This document shows positions 9,258-18,180 of a DNA stretch of 39,647 nt, in pieces. How positions within the stretch are numbered: the stretch's first letter is position 1; every line of letters begins with the position of its first letter. The DNA comes from Acidobacteriota bacterium (GTDB lineage: Bacteria > Acidobacteriota > Terriglobia > UBA7540): positions 1 to 39,647 of the forward strand of contig PLSX01000127.1 in assembly GCA_003165315.1 (NCBI GenBank), given 5' to 3'. The notes beneath the pieces were generated by a model, which worked only from the letters and a program-made list of their open reading frames with translations, ran no database searches and was not told where the DNA came from. Position numbers and translations under genes: made by a program.

Positions 9258-10835
9258 CTACTTCTTATCGCCGCCTTCTCCCGTCGATGCCACCACCGGC
9301 TTTAACGCCACGCCCAGCTTCTCGTCCAAGCCGAGTTGCGCCAAAACGCTGGGAAGGTCCAGTCCCAGGGCCTGCAGTTGCTGAAGCAAGCCAAACACCA
9401 GCGCCGGCCCCGCTTGCGCCACGCGGCCTATTCCACCCGTTCCATTCCCTGCCGATCCGTTGCCCTGTTCAATCACCACGACTTTATCAATATTACCAAG
9501 CGGCGCCGCGACTGCGCCAAAAATTCCAGCCGACGCCTGCAGGACACTGGGCAATTTTTCCAGCAATGTTTGCAGTTTTGCCGCATCGTTAAATTGGCGC
9601 CATGCTTCCGCTTTCTTCAGGATGGCCTGCGCTTCCGCCACACCCTGGGCTTCGATGGCGCGCGCCTGCGCCAGGCCCATGGCCTCGACCTTCGACGCCT
9701 CAGCCCGGCCCTCCGCTTCCACCGCCGCGGCGCGGCCAAATCCCTCCTGCTTCAACTTTTCCTGCTGCGCTTCCGCGAGGGCGATCTGGGCAGCCTTCTG
9801 GCCTTCGGCTTCCAGGATCGCAGCACGCTTCTTTGCCTCAGCGCGCACAATGGCTGCCTGCTGCTCAGCTTCCGCGGCTTTGATAACCGTGGCCTCAAGC
9901 TCTTTCTGTTTACGCAGGACTTCCTGCTCCTGCACCCCAATCTGTTCCTGAGTGCGAGTCTTCTCCACCCGCACCTCTTCTGCCACCACCGCTTGCTTAG
10001 CTTTCGCTTCCGCCAAGGGTCCGGCCTGGGCAGATTTGGCCTTTTCCATTTCAATCTCGGCCTGATACTGTGCCTGCCTCACAGCAAAATCACGCTGCGC
10101 ATTCGATATGTTGGCGTCCGAATCGAACTTCGCCTTCTCACCTTCCTGCATGGCCAGCGCGGACCTGATCTTGGCATCGCGCGTTGCTTCCGCCTCACCG
10201 ATAGTCCCGTCACGCTTGACTTCTGCTGTCCGCTTCTTCCCCAGGGCGTCAAGGTAACCTTCCTCATCGCTAATATCCTGGATCGTTAGAACATCAACTC
10301 CAATCCCCATGCGTTCCAAGTCTAGAGCCGCTTCCGATGTCAACTTCTGGGCGAAGCTGGAACGGTCACTATTCACCTCTTCCACCGTCAGCGTTCCCAG
10401 GATCGACCGAAGGTGTCCCTCCAGAGTTTGAAAGATGACGGCTTGTATGGTGTCATGGGTCATGCCCAGAAAGCGTTCCGCAGCAGCCGAGAGCGACATG
10501 TCGTCGCCTTTGATCTTCACGTTGGCCACTGCCTTCACGGAAATAGGCACGCCCTGCTGTGTGTAGGCGCGCTTGATTTCCAGGGGAATCGTGATGACGT
10601 TAAGAGACAGGTAATCCACCTGCTCGAGCAAGGGCCAGCGAAACGCCGCGCCGCCGCGCACCATGCGATAACCCACCACGCGGCCGTCAGGCAAATGGTG
10701 TTTACGCCCACTAAAGATTGCCACCGCGTTGGGTGGTACTTTGATATAGTTTTTGGCAAACCGGGAAATCGCCACTAGCAGTGCAATAGCGGCGATTGCT
10801 GCGAGAATAATAACAAAGGGCGGAAAGGGCATCAT
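9258..10835 (-). CDS. Flotillin-like SPFH/Band-7 membrane scaffold protein
   Basis: This 525-residue protein has an N-terminal membrane segment (FVIILAAIAAIALLVAISRF). An SPFH domain follows (about residues 30-210, YIKVPPNAVAIFSGRKHH, FLGMTHDTIQAVIFQTLEGH). A long Ala/Glu/Lys/Gln coiled coil spans about 215-430, with typical EA repeats, and a Gly/Ala-rich tail ends the protein. Bacterial flotillins (YuaG/FloT type) oligomerise in the membrane and organise ordered lipid regions. An NfeD-like gene lies immediately upstream, the standard partner arrangement. GGAGG sits two bases before the ATG at 10835 and five before a second ATG at 10832, so the latter may be the real start. Confidence 0.92.
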   Translation of the reverse strand: MMPFPPFVIILAAIAAIALLVAISRFAKNYIKVPPNAVAIFSGRKHHLPDGRVVGYRMVRGGAAFRWPLLEQVDYLSLNVITIPLEIKRAYTQQGVPISVKAVANVKIKGDDMSLSAAAERFLGMTHDTIQAVIFQTLEGHLRSILGTLTVEEVNSDRSSFAQKLTSEAALDLERMGIGVDVLTIQDISDEEGYLDALGKKRTAEVKRDGTIGEAEATRDAKIRSALAMQEGEKAKFDSDANISNAQRDFAVRQAQYQAEIEMEKAKSAQAGPLAEAKAKQAVVAEEVRVEKTRTQEQIGVQEQEVLRKQKELEATVIKAAEAEQQAAIVRAEAKKRAAILEAEGQKAAQIALAEAQQEKLKQEGFGRAAAVEAEGRAEASKVEAMGLAQARAIEAQGVAEAQAILKKAEAWRQFNDAAKLQTLLEKLPSVLQASAGIFGAVAAPLGNIDKVVVIEQGNGSAGNGTGGIGRVAQAGPALVFGLLQQLQALGLDLPSVLAQLGLDEKLGVALKPVVASTGEGGDKK

Positions 10836-10966
10836 CTCCTCCGAAGGCAGTGTGGCGAGGTCCTAAACCACACGGGCCGAAGATCATAGGACGAAACTCG
10901 TTTCCATTTTCGAATTTCGATTTTTGGGGTTTCGCCTTCCGGTGAAACCTTACGGGTCACCGAGCG

Positions 10967-11509
10967 TTACTCGGCGCGATCCACCAGGACGACGTCCCCA
11001 ACGAGATTTTGAATTTTAACCAGCGTATTGACCGGAATTTCCTGATTACTCGCCGCGCGAGCGACCTTCTCCACTACGGTGTCACCGAGCGTGCAACGAA
11101 CTTGTCCTACCCCTCCTTTCGGAATGGCGACGCTCACCTGCGCTGTGTTTCCCACCAAATCGCCGGTTCGCACATGGCTGGAAGCTTGTTGACTATATAA
11201 AAAGCTGGCGAAGGCGTAAATCACTCCGGCAAACAGCACTCCGCCCCCAAAACCCATCGCCGTGCTCACGCCAACCCCGTGACCAAGATGAATGCCGATG
11301 GCTCCGAAGGCACCGAAGGCAGTCACAAAGACGCTCAGAATCCGACTGCTGAGGAGGCTGGGGCCTGCACCATGACCGTCAGCGTCATGGCTAAAGTCCC
11401 CATGGTCAAATACATCACCCAGGATGGAACTGGCAACTACAAATATAAAACCGAATACAGCAATTGCCAGAAAGGTAACAAACGCCGATGTGCTTTCCAG
11501 GAATATCAT
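10967..11509 (-). CDS. NfeD-like membrane protein, flotillin partner (YuaF type)
   Basis: This 180-residue protein has an N-terminal membrane helix (FVTFLAIAVFGFIFVVASSI) and a short Asp/His-rich loop (GDVFDHGDFSHDADGHG). Two more helices follow (about residues 55-105), then a C-terminal OB-fold domain (residues 115-178: GDLVGNTAQVSVAIPKGGVG ... LVKIQNLVGDVVLVDRAE). NfeD proteins with this OB domain are encoded beside flotillins and support their assembly or turnover. The His/Asp loop could bind a metal, which is speculative. GAGGCC lies six bases before the ATG. The 131-base gap to the flotillin contains an imperfect hairpin (10928-10949) but no terminator, so co-transcription is likely. Confidence 0.8.
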   Translation of the reverse strand: MIFLESTSAFVTFLAIAVFGFIFVVASSILGDVFDHGDFSHDADGHGAGPSLLSSRILSVFVTAFGAFGAIGIHLGHGVGVSTAMGFGGGVLFAGVIYAFASFLYSQQASSHVRTGDLVGNTAQVSVAIPKGGVGQVRCTLGDTVVEKVARAASNQEIPVNTLVKIQNLVGDVVLVDRAE

Positions 11510-11662
11510 GTCGGTGGCCTCTGCATCAGGTGTGTACGCTGCACCACGCGAAGAACTGTCGCTGGGCGGACCATACCTCTTGCAGTGAGGGCTACTCTAA
11601 GGCCGGTTTGCGGCGAAGTCAAGGCGAGATGGCAAGTCAAGAGGGTTTTTGTCAGAAGGGGG

Positions 11663-11836
11663 TCAGGGCACGGGGTACATGATCCAACCAAGCACCAGCG
11701 CAACGCCTACAAAGGCAGCAAACACTTTGGCACCGTAACTCAACCGCTCGCTGGGTGTGTTCTTGCTCAAGACGCCGAATACAACGGAAACGAGGAGTGA
11801 AAACAGTAGCATCGCGGGAAGATGTGAAATGGCCAT
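11663..11836 (-). CDS. Small two-helix membrane protein (57 aa)
   Basis: This short gene reads MAISHLPAMLLFSLLVSVVF, then a polar loop (LSKNTPSERLSYG), then a second hydrophobic helix (KVFAAFVGVALVLGWIMYPV) and a stop. The clean helix-loop-helix design and the position directly downstream of the co-directional 138-residue membrane protein argue that it is real. I recall similar short proteins in Acidobacteriota but cannot name a family. No clear Shine-Dalgarno was found before the ATG at 11836. It probably forms a two-gene unit with its upstream neighbour, separated by about 100 bases. Function is unknown. The stretch 11510-11662, up to the NfeD gene, shows nothing. Confidence 0.6.
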   Translation of the reverse strand: MAISHLPAMLLFSLLVSVVFGVLSKNTPSERLSYGAKVFAAFVGVALVLGWIMYPVP

Positions 11837-11939
11837 ATGAAAACCGAAATAATTAGTGGCTAGCGCCTAGTGACCGGTGACGATATAGTGACCTCATCGC
11901 TTTTTGGTTGTCACTCATCACTCGCCACTTGCACTGTTC

Positions 11940-12356
11940 TTAGGGCTTGTGCCCCATTGCTATGTCGTACGCATCGAGAATAGATAGCGTGTTTAACATG
12001 CCGGCCGCCACCAAAAAGGCGGTTCCGAAGTCGGCACTCACAAAGAGGGGATTACCTCCTGAATACCCGAAAAAACGCGCCGCCGGCATGGCCAAGCCAA
12101 CACACAACTCGCCATAATAGCCCAGCGTCTGGAGATAAGATCCCGCACTGGTAGTAAAGAACTCCCCCTGCATGGCAATCCCCAGCAGGAACATGATTAC
12201 AATCGCAGTGAACAAGATCAAGGCGCGCCATTTGCGGCCAAGGAGGAAGTGACCCAGGCCAGGCACTGCCCATGCGGCCACGCATAACCCCACCAATCTT
12301 GCCAGGGTGGGTTGGGCGGGCCGCGAAACTGTTTCTTGCGCTGCTTTGTTTGCCAT
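11940..12356 (-). CDS. Small multi-pass membrane protein, TM2/DUF6677-like
   Basis: This 138-residue protein contains the sequence AAWAVPGLGHFLLGRKWRAL. That resembles TM2-type proteins, where a Pro-Gly-x-Gly-x-Phe turn is followed by a Gly-Arg and a second helix. Three or four membrane helices are predicted by eye (about residues 20-60, 75-95 and 110-130), ending in DAYDIAMGHKP. The likely family is the acidobacterial DUF6677 group, recalled from memory and not certain. I chose the ATG at 12356 because the upstream extension to 12410 (HDLRPKSLPADTF) looks non-conserved; no strong ribosome site decides it. It precedes the 57-residue membrane protein on the same strand. Confidence 0.65.
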   Translation of the reverse strand: MANKAAQETVSRPAQPTLARLVGLCVAAWAVPGLGHFLLGRKWRALILFTAIVIMFLLGIAMQGEFFTTSAGSYLQTLGYYGELCVGLAMPAARFFGYSGGNPLFVSADFGTAFLVAAGMLNTLSILDAYDIAMGHKP

Positions 12357-12433
12357 AGAAAAAGTGTCTGCGGGCAAGGATTTAGGTCTGAGGTCATGAA
12401 TCCGGCCCACGTCTTAAAACGTAACACACCTTA

Positions 12434-13612
12434 TCAAGATGCGGCAAGGATCGGGACAATCTCTGTTTGAATTTCCCCGGTCACGCGAGCCTCCCGCGCT
12501 CCAGTAAAAACATTTACTTCACTTCGGATCCCAAAATCATGCAGATAAATGCCCGGTTCGATGGAAAAGCAGGTGCGCGGGATGATCCGGCGCTCGTCGT
12601 GAGTCTCAAAATTATCCATGTTGGCGCCGTTGCCATGCACATCCTCGCCAATAGAGTGCCCGGTTCGGTGCACAAAGAAAGTGCCATACCCCTTACGATC
12701 AATCACTTCGCGCGCCGCATCGTCAACTTCATACCCATGCAAAATGCGCCCGGCTTGTAAGGCATTCTGTACCAGGTGAATGGCGGCATCACGTGCCTCG
12801 CTAACCACGTCAAAAATCTTGGCATAGTGCTTGGGAACCTTTTTGCCAACGTATCCCGTCCACGTAATGTCGAAATAGACGGCGCCGGGCTTGTTCAGCT
12901 TGCCCCATGCGTCGATCAACACCAGGTCCCCGGAGTGAATCGGCCGTGATTTTTCCTTTGAGGGCGAGTAGTGGGGATCGGCCGAGTTGGCGTTAACCGC
13001 CACGCAGGGCGGTTCGTCGGCAATAAGGCCGGTCGACACAAAGTGCCGTACCATTCCCGCTTGCACCTCATATTCGCTAGTCTCCTTTCCCGCCCGTACC
13101 GCATCGCGAATGTCAGCGAATGCCGCCCGCACTGATTCGTGCACAACCTTGCCCGCCGCCAGGTGCGACTGCCATTGCTCCTCGGACCACGTCGATTCAA
13201 ATTCTTGCACAAGGTCCGCCGAGGAGACCACATCCACTCCGCAACTCTTCACCAGCTCCACAGTGCCCGCGTCCACCAACCCAATATAAGGAATATTGTT
13301 TAATGCCGAATATTGCATGGCCACCATCTTCTTGCCGTGAAGCATGCGACTGAGCCCTTCGCGCTGCTCGCGCCAGGAGGAATACCGATCCTCCGTACCC
13401 GGCAGGGCGTCAAGGTTGTGAGATTCAATCCGGTGGACCAACTTTACCGGCTCACCTTCCCTGGGGATCATGTAATACCACCGGCGGGTACACATCACAG
13501 GATCAATATCGAGAACTCGATAGGCAATCGGATCGCGCCGATGATGGTCATAAAATAACCAACCATCCAGATTGGCCTCACGCAATGCAGCCTGGATTTT
13601 CTCAAGTTTCAT
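12434..13612 (-). CDS. M24 family metallopeptidase (Xaa-Pro dipeptidase/aminopeptidase-like)
   Basis: This is a 392-residue protein with an N-terminal creatinase-like domain (residues about 1-150, LDGWLFYDHHRRDPIAYRVL) and a C-terminal pita-bread domain. The dinuclear metal ligands of the M24 family are all visible in order: Asp in LVLIDAWGKL, Asp in VYFDITWTG, His in HRTGHSIGED, Glu in CFSIEPGIYL and Glu in IQTEIVPI. Members cleave Xaa-Pro bonds; the exact peptide length preference is not determinable. No signal peptide is seen, so it should act in the cytoplasm. GGGAGGA lies seven bases before the ATG. The neighbouring POT-like peptide transporter, 28 bases upstream on the same strand, suggests a peptide uptake and degradation unit. 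Confidence 0.9.
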   Translation of the reverse strand: MKLEKIQAALREANLDGWLFYDHHRRDPIAYRVLDIDPVMCTRRWYYMIPREGEPVKLVHRIESHNLDALPGTEDRYSSWREQREGLSRMLHGKKMVAMQYSALNNIPYIGLVDAGTVELVKSCGVDVVSSADLVQEFESTWSEEQWQSHLAAGKVVHESVRAAFADIRDAVRAGKETSEYEVQAGMVRHFVSTGLIADEPPCVAVNANSADPHYSPSKEKSRPIHSGDLVLIDAWGKLNKPGAVYFDITWTGYVGKKVPKHYAKIFDVVSEARDAAIHLVQNALQAGRILHGYEVDDAAREVIDRKGYGTFFVHRTGHSIGEDVHGNGANMDNFETHDERRIIPRTCFSIEPGIYLHDFGIRSEVNVFTGAREARVTGEIQTEIVPILAAS

Positions 13613-13640
13613 GGAGATATCCTCCCTGACTTATGTCCTG

Positions 13641-14927
13641 TCACACATTATCCACGCCCGATCCCGCACCCGGCGTGAAAACCTTATCGTATATCACCAT
13701 CAGCACCGCGCCAACCAACCCTATCGCCGTGATCACCCACCACATTTGACGGGGGCGGTGCAACACATCGCCGAATTCATGAAGAAGATATCCACCCAAC
13801 GGACCGGCAATAAAATAACCGACGGCGACGGGCAGAAAAGCATACCCCATGTATACGCCCTGCTGGCCCTGGGGCGCAAGGCGCGAGACATATTCATAAT
13901 ACCGGGCAGATTGAGTCATTTCGCCGATCGCCAAGACAATCAGGGAAGCAACGAGACCCAGCGTCATGGGAAAGAACACTAGGATCAACCATCCCAGGCT
14001 TGAAACCACCATACCCAGTGTCATGGCTGGAAACGTGGGGATTTTTCTCGTCAGATAACTGATGAGAATCTGGAAACAGATCACGGCGAGGGCGTCAACG
14101 GAAAGCACCAGGTCAACATTGGCATTGGGGTTTACGTATCCGCGTAAGAAAAGCGGGGCGGAAACAAATTCCTGCCAAAAGACGATCCAAAAACTTGAGA
14201 AAATCAGCAGAAACAGTACAAAGCGGAAATTTGCCAGAACCACAAACATGTTCTTAAGGGCATCGACGATGCTTGAAACTTTCTGCTCACCTGACTTTGT
14301 TGGCTCGCGAAAGAATAGCAGTGTAACCAGGAACATCAGGAACACACTCAGGGCGGAGACGCGGAAGACGCTCGCGATTCCCCAACCCAGTTGTTTGCGA
14401 ACCAGCCATGCCATGACGGGGCCCAGCGTCCCGCCGATATTCACGATCGTGTAATAGATTGAATAACCAATGGAGCGGACATTCTCCGCCGAAGCGCGCG
14501 CAGTTGTTCCTGCCACACAGGGCTTTACCACCGCAGGGCCGAGGGCCGGGATCATTAGAATGCCAAATACCAGCCATTTGTCACCGATCGCCTGCCGGGT
14601 CGCGTGCATCCACGAGGCGGAAAGTGAGCCGAACAGAAAGTACCCCAGTGTCATCACCAGGTAGGCAAACATCAGCGCCCGGCGGAAACCGAAACGGTCC
14701 GCCAGCGTTCCGCCCAACACAGGCAGGAACCAGACAATGAACCCGAAGATCCCCATCATCCAACCGGCCAGTTGCTTGGAAAAGTGCAACTGCTCGGTGA
14801 GGTAGATGGCCAGGACCGCGCTGGCGCCATAGTAAGCGAGCCGCTCAAATAGCTCGGTGAAATTCGCCACCCAGAAGGCGCGCTCAAATCCGGTGCGAAT
14901 CTCCGCCAGGCGCCGCGTGAGGCTCAA
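13641..14927 (-). CDS. MFS transporter of the POT (oligopeptide) type
   Basis: This is a 428-residue protein with about 12 membrane helices. The first helix has ELFERLAYYGASAVLAIYL, close to the ExxERFxYY signature of proton-dependent oligopeptide transporters, with Leu for Phe. A typical MFS loop (GGTLADRFGFRRALMFAYLV) follows. Import of di- or tripeptides is a reasonable guess, supported by the adjacent M24 peptidase. The start is a TTG at 14927, preceded by GAGGGGAG at seven bases. It overlaps the stop of the DUF167 gene (TTGA), so the two genes are translationally linked. The helical core appears complete. Confidence 0.85.
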   Translation of the reverse strand: MSLTRRLAEIRTGFERAFWVANFTELFERLAYYGASAVLAIYLTEQLHFSKQLAGWMMGIFGFIVWFLPVLGGTLADRFGFRRALMFAYLVMTLGYFLFGSLSASWMHATRQAIGDKWLVFGILMIPALGPAVVKPCVAGTTARASAENVRSIGYSIYYTIVNIGGTLGPVMAWLVRKQLGWGIASVFRVSALSVFLMFLVTLLFFREPTKSGEQKVSSIVDALKNMFVVLANFRFVLFLLIFSSFWIVFWQEFVSAPLFLRGYVNPNANVDLVLSVDALAVICFQILISYLTRKIPTFPAMTLGMVVSSLGWLILVFFPMTLGLVASLIVLAIGEMTQSARYYEYVSRLAPQGQQGVYMGYAFLPVAVGYFIAGPLGGYLLHEFGDVLHRPRQMWWVITAIGLVGAVLMVIYDKVFTPGAGSGVDNV

Positions 14928-15259
14928 TGTATTCTCCCCTCAATGGATGCAGCTGCCAATCCTTCAATTTGCGTGACGGTCTCTTCCGCGGAGCTTCCCG
15001 TTATTCGCAACAATTTTCGCCTCGCCTTTTGGCCCGACAGGATCACGATACACGCTTGCGGCAGGCGCAAGGCGCGGGCGAAAAAATGAACACAGGCATC
15101 GTTTGCCTGGCCTTCTGTGGCCGGGGCATGCAACTCCAGGCGCAACTCACCCGAGGTGTCCATAGTCAGCCGTTCATGGGCGGAGCGGGGCTTCACTCGC
15201 AGCCAGAAGCTTACGTTTTCGCGTTCAATTTTGAAGTCAGGCATGGAAGAAAACATCAT
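14924..15259 (-). CDS. DUF167 / YggU family protein
   Basis: This is a protein of about 111 residues with the compact alpha/beta fold of the DUF167 family: VSFWLRVKPRSAHERLTMDT, LRLELHAPATEGQANDACVH and IVILSGQKARRKLLRITG. The family is widespread, and its molecular role is not established. Several starts are possible: GTG at 15280, ATG at 15259 and ATG at 15244. I chose 15259 because a weak GGA lies five bases upstream; the conserved domain itself begins near 15230. It overlaps the transporter start by four bases. It is co-directional with the yggS-type gene upstream. Confidence 0.82.
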   Translation of the reverse strand: MMFSSMPDFKIERENVSFWLRVKPRSAHERLTMDTSGELRLELHAPATEGQANDACVHFFARALRLPQACIVILSGQKARRKLLRITGSSAEETVTQIEGLAAASIEGRIH

Positions 15260-15399
15260 TCGTCCGTTGTCTGTAGTCACATGTCCATCACACTTTGATT
15301 TGTCGCGATCACTTTTCCTTCTCGAGGTGCCTCAAGGAAGAGGCCTCCGTTCTTACTGACAACTCACCATTGCCCACGGGCTCACGCCGTTTGGTTCCC

Positions 15400-16095
15400 T
15401 CATGTCCTGCCGCCAAAGATGGCAGTCCCCACGCGCACAATCGTTGCGCCTTCCTCAATGGCAACGGCGAAATCGTTGCTCATTCCCATGGAAAGTTCAC
15501 GCATGGAGACGTTGGGAATTTTTCGCGCTTCGATGCTTGACGCCAGGGCGCGTAACTGCCGGAAGTACGGCCGCACGTCTTCCGGATTCTCCGAGTAGGG
15601 CGGGATAACCATCAGGCCGCGTAATTTCAAGGTCGCGAATGGAGCAATCTGCTCCGCCAGGGCCTCAACATCTCCAGCTCGAACTCCGGCCTTGGAAGTT
15701 TCCCCAGCCAGATTCACCTCGATCAGCACGGGCAAGGGGGCCAGGGCGGGGTCACCGACCTGGGCGAGCTTTTCTGCTAGGCGCGGCGAATCCACTGAAT
15801 GCACCCACTGAAAGAGATCGCGGGCTATGCGCACTTTATTGGATTGAAGATGCCCCAGCATGTGCCAGGTTGCACCAAGACCGGTAAGGGCTTGACGTTT
15901 TGAAGTGGCTTCCTGGACACGGTTTTCGCCGAAATCCCTCAGTCCGGCGGCATAGGCCACGCGAACCAATTCTGGCGGGTGCGTCTTGGAAACGGCCACA
16001 AGCTTGACGTCCTCACGCCGCCTTCCACTGCGGAGGCAGGCAGTTGCAATCCGGTCTTCTACCCATGCAATATTATCTTGGATGTTCGCGATCAT
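15400..16095 (-). CDS. YggS family PLP-binding protein (PLP homeostasis)
   Basis: This is a 231-residue single-domain TIM-barrel protein of the YggS/PROSC/PLPBP group. These proteins bind pyridoxal phosphate without known enzymatic turnover and help keep vitamin B6 and amino-acid pools balanced. The PLP lysine is Lys37 in KLVAVSKTHPPE. Other family marks are DFGENRVQEATSKRQ, WHMLGHLQSNKV and the C-terminal SMGMSNDFAVAIEEGATIVR followed by RVGTAIFG. I chose the ATG at 16095 because homologues begin just before the first helix (IANIQDNI); a GTG at 16107 would add four residues. It lies upstream of the DUF167 gene, a common neighbour arrangement. Confidence 0.93.
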   Translation of the reverse strand: MIANIQDNIAWVEDRIATACLRSGRRREDVKLVAVSKTHPPELVRVAYAAGLRDFGENRVQEATSKRQALTGLGATWHMLGHLQSNKVRIARDLFQWVHSVDSPRLAEKLAQVGDPALAPLPVLIEVNLAGETSKAGVRAGDVEALAEQIAPFATLKLRGLMVIPPYSENPEDVRPYFRQLRALASSIEARKIPNVSMRELSMGMSNDFAVAIEEGATIVRVGTAIFGGRT

Positions 16096-16360
16096 CTCAC
16101 CTAACACGACCAGCGCAGCGCGTGCCTGCCCAACTTTTTGGACTTGGCAAACAGAAACCGTGCCATTCTATCATTCCCTGCGATGCACGTCGGCACCTTG
16201 TTGCGCTAACATGTAGGTGTTAGGATGCAAGATTAGTCAGTTGTCCCTCATCCGTGGTAAGTGGCCAGGGGCAATTGGACGGCGACGGCCAAGTGTAGTG
16301 CTGTACAAAGGCAAGAATGGTCTTCCCTGAAAACTGAGAACTGTTCACTGACTTGGAACT

Positions 16361-17038
16361 ATGAATTCCGGTCTCTTTATCACTTTTGAAGGACTCGACG
16401 GCGCGGGCAAGAGCACGCAACTCGCCCGCGCTGTCCGCTACATTCGCCAACGCGGGCACAGGGTATTGGTAACGCGCGAGCCCGGCGGAACGCGTACCGG
16501 GGAGCGCATTCGCGACATTCTATTGGCGTCAAAGACCGGAATGCTCGCACCGCTGGCGGAGTTGGCGCTGATGTATGCCGCGCGAGCCCAACTTCTGGAG
16601 GAACGGATACGCCCCGCGCTTGCCCGCGGCAAGGTGGTGGTAAGCGATCGCTTTAACACCGCGTCATTTGCCTACCAGGGTTATGGACGCGAATTGGGTA
16701 CTGCTACTGTCCGCGCCTTCGATCGCGTCATATGCGGGACGACACAACCGAGCCTGACCATCATCCTTGACCTTGATCCCGGGCGCGCGCTCGGGCGTGC
16801 TTTGGGCCGCGGCACACAAAGGCGCAAACGGCTTGACCGCATTGAAGCGCTGGGACTGGCTTTTCATCAACGTGTCCGGGCAGGGTATCTTGCCATCGCC
16901 CGTAGCGCTCCGGAACGCATCAAATTAGTGCGGGCTGACCAATCGATTGAAGAATTGCAGCGCCAGATTCGCGAGTTAATCGAGCCATACCTTGCTGAGA
17001 GAAAGCAAGATTCGATACTCAAAACAAGACTCCCCTGA
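16361..17038 (+). CDS. tmk: Thymidylate kinase
   Basis: This is a 225-residue protein that phosphorylates dTMP to dTDP. It has a P-loop at residues 10-19 (EGLDGAGKST), the TREPGGTRTGERIRDILL motif that contacts dTMP, and the DR motif in VVVSDRFNTASFAYQGYGRE. A LID-like Arg-rich region follows (GRALGRGTQRRKRLDRIE). The length is normal for the family. The ATG at 16361 directly precedes the conserved core; no convincing Shine-Dalgarno was seen. Its stop overlaps the next start by one base (TGATG at 17036-17040), a typical tmk-holB pairing. Confidence 0.96.
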   Translation: MNSGLFITFEGLDGAGKSTQLARAVRYIRQRGHRVLVTREPGGTRTGERIRDILLASKTGMLAPLAELALMYAARAQLLEERIRPALARGKVVVSDRFNTASFAYQGYGRELGTATVRAFDRVICGTTQPSLTIILDLDPGRALGRALGRGTQRRKRLDRIEALGLAFHQRVRAGYLAIARSAPERIKLVRADQSIEELQRQIRELIEPYLAERKQDSILKTRLP

Positions 17039-18180
17039 TGGGTTTAGGGCTTCGATGGCCTTTGGGGTTCTGCACCTACAGACATAAAGATATGAGCTTC
17101 GATTCCTTTCTCGGAAATCCTCAGGCAATCGCGGCAATCCGCGAAATGCTGGCAGGCGGGCGCGTGCCGGGGGCTTTGCTTTTTACCGGCCCCGAGGGTG
17201 TGGGCAAGAGAACACTGGCGCTTATGATGGCAAAGGCCATGGTGTGCGAGAACGGACCACTGGACTTCTGTAACCAGTGCGCTCGCTGCCGCAAAGCAGA
17301 ACAGTTCTTTTTCACGGAGCGTGAAGACCTGGCGCGCCGCCGCGAAAGCAAAGATTCCACACGCCGTGTCGAAGGATTGGTTTACTTCGACCTCCAACTC
17401 ATTGAGCCGATCACCAAGTTCATCCTAACGGAGCAGATCCGCCAGTTGCGGACAATCGCTTACACCCGTCCATTTGAATTACCTCGGCGCGTCTTTATCA
17501 TCGATGAGGCACAGACAATTCATTGGCAGGCCGTGGATCTACTGCTCAAAGTATTGGAAGAACCACCGGAAACCACGAGCTTCATCCTGATTTGCCCCAA
17601 CGCCTATGAGCTTCGCTCCACGATTCGTTCGCGGTGCATGCGCGTCGTGTTCCAGCCGGTGGAGGAAGCCATCATCAAGGATTTATTGGGCCGAGAAAAG
17701 CGGCTCACTGAACCCCAGAAAGCTCTCGCCGCCCGCGTGTCCGCAGGCAGTGTAGCTCATGCACTCAATTTCGACCCTGCCGAGTACCAAAACCGCCGCC
17801 AACCCTGGCTGGATTTTCTTGAGGCGACGGCGCGCCGGGGCCCCCCAGGCACAGCGGTGGATTGGCGTTCGTTATTTGACTCCGCCCGCGCGCTGGCAGA
17901 AAATCGCGACGACTTTGAAGGAACCTTGAAGGTCGGATACTCCCTTCTCTCCGATCTCATGCACCTTCTGCTGGATCCTGCAGCGGATACAGTGGTGAAT
18001 GTGGACTTGTCCACGCGCCTTAAAGGCTGGGCTCCCAAACTGGCTCTTTCAGGAATCGAAAAACTAAAGGCCGGACTCGACCAGGCTTACCGGCTTCAAA
18101 TCCGCAATGTCAATCCCCAACTCGGCTTTGAAACCCTGGGGATCGACTTGCTCTCAGGCCACAATTCCCTTGGACATTAG
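17038..18180 (+). CDS. holB: DNA polymerase III delta-prime subunit
   Basis: This is a clamp-loader AAA+ subunit of 380 residues. It has Walker A GPEGVGKRTLA, a zinc-module-like cysteine group (CENGPLDFCNQCARCRKAEQ), a Walker-B-like VFIIDEAQTIHWQAVDLLLK, and sensor-1 and SRC motifs (TTSFILICPN, STIRSRCMRVVF). The coupled ATG at 17038 gives an 18-residue N-terminal extension that is not conserved in type. The family core starts at Met19 (MSFDSFLGNPQAI, ATG at 17092), which may be the real start. The insert EREDLARRRESKDSTRR between the cysteines and the helicase-like core is unusual for model-organism HolB. It pairs with tmk, as in many genomes. Confidence 0.92.
   Translation: MGLGLRWPLGFCTYRHKDMSFDSFLGNPQAIAAIREMLAGGRVPGALLFTGPEGVGKRTLALMMAKAMVCENGPLDFCNQCARCRKAEQFFFTEREDLARRRESKDSTRRVEGLVYFDLQLIEPITKFILTEQIRQLRTIAYTRPFELPRRVFIIDEAQTIHWQAVDLLLKVLEEPPETTSFILICPNAYELRSTIRSRCMRVVFQPVEEAIIKDLLGREKRLTEPQKALAARVSAGSVAHALNFDPAEYQNRRQPWLDFLEATARRGPPGTAVDWRSLFDSARALAENRDDFEGTLKVGYSLLSDLMHLLLDPAADTVVNVDLSTRLKGWAPKLALSGIEKLKAGLDQAYRLQIRNVNPQLGFETLGIDLLSGHNSLGH

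Noticed and set aside
9336-10289. 317-codon plus-strand frame
   Set aside because: It is antisense to the flotillin coiled coil; its Leu/Arg/His-rich composition reflects the opposite strand's Ala/Glu/Lys repeats.
10928-10949. Imperfect hairpin between NfeD and flotillin genes
   Set aside because: On the transcribed strand it is followed by a C/A run instead of a T-run, so it does not look like a terminator.
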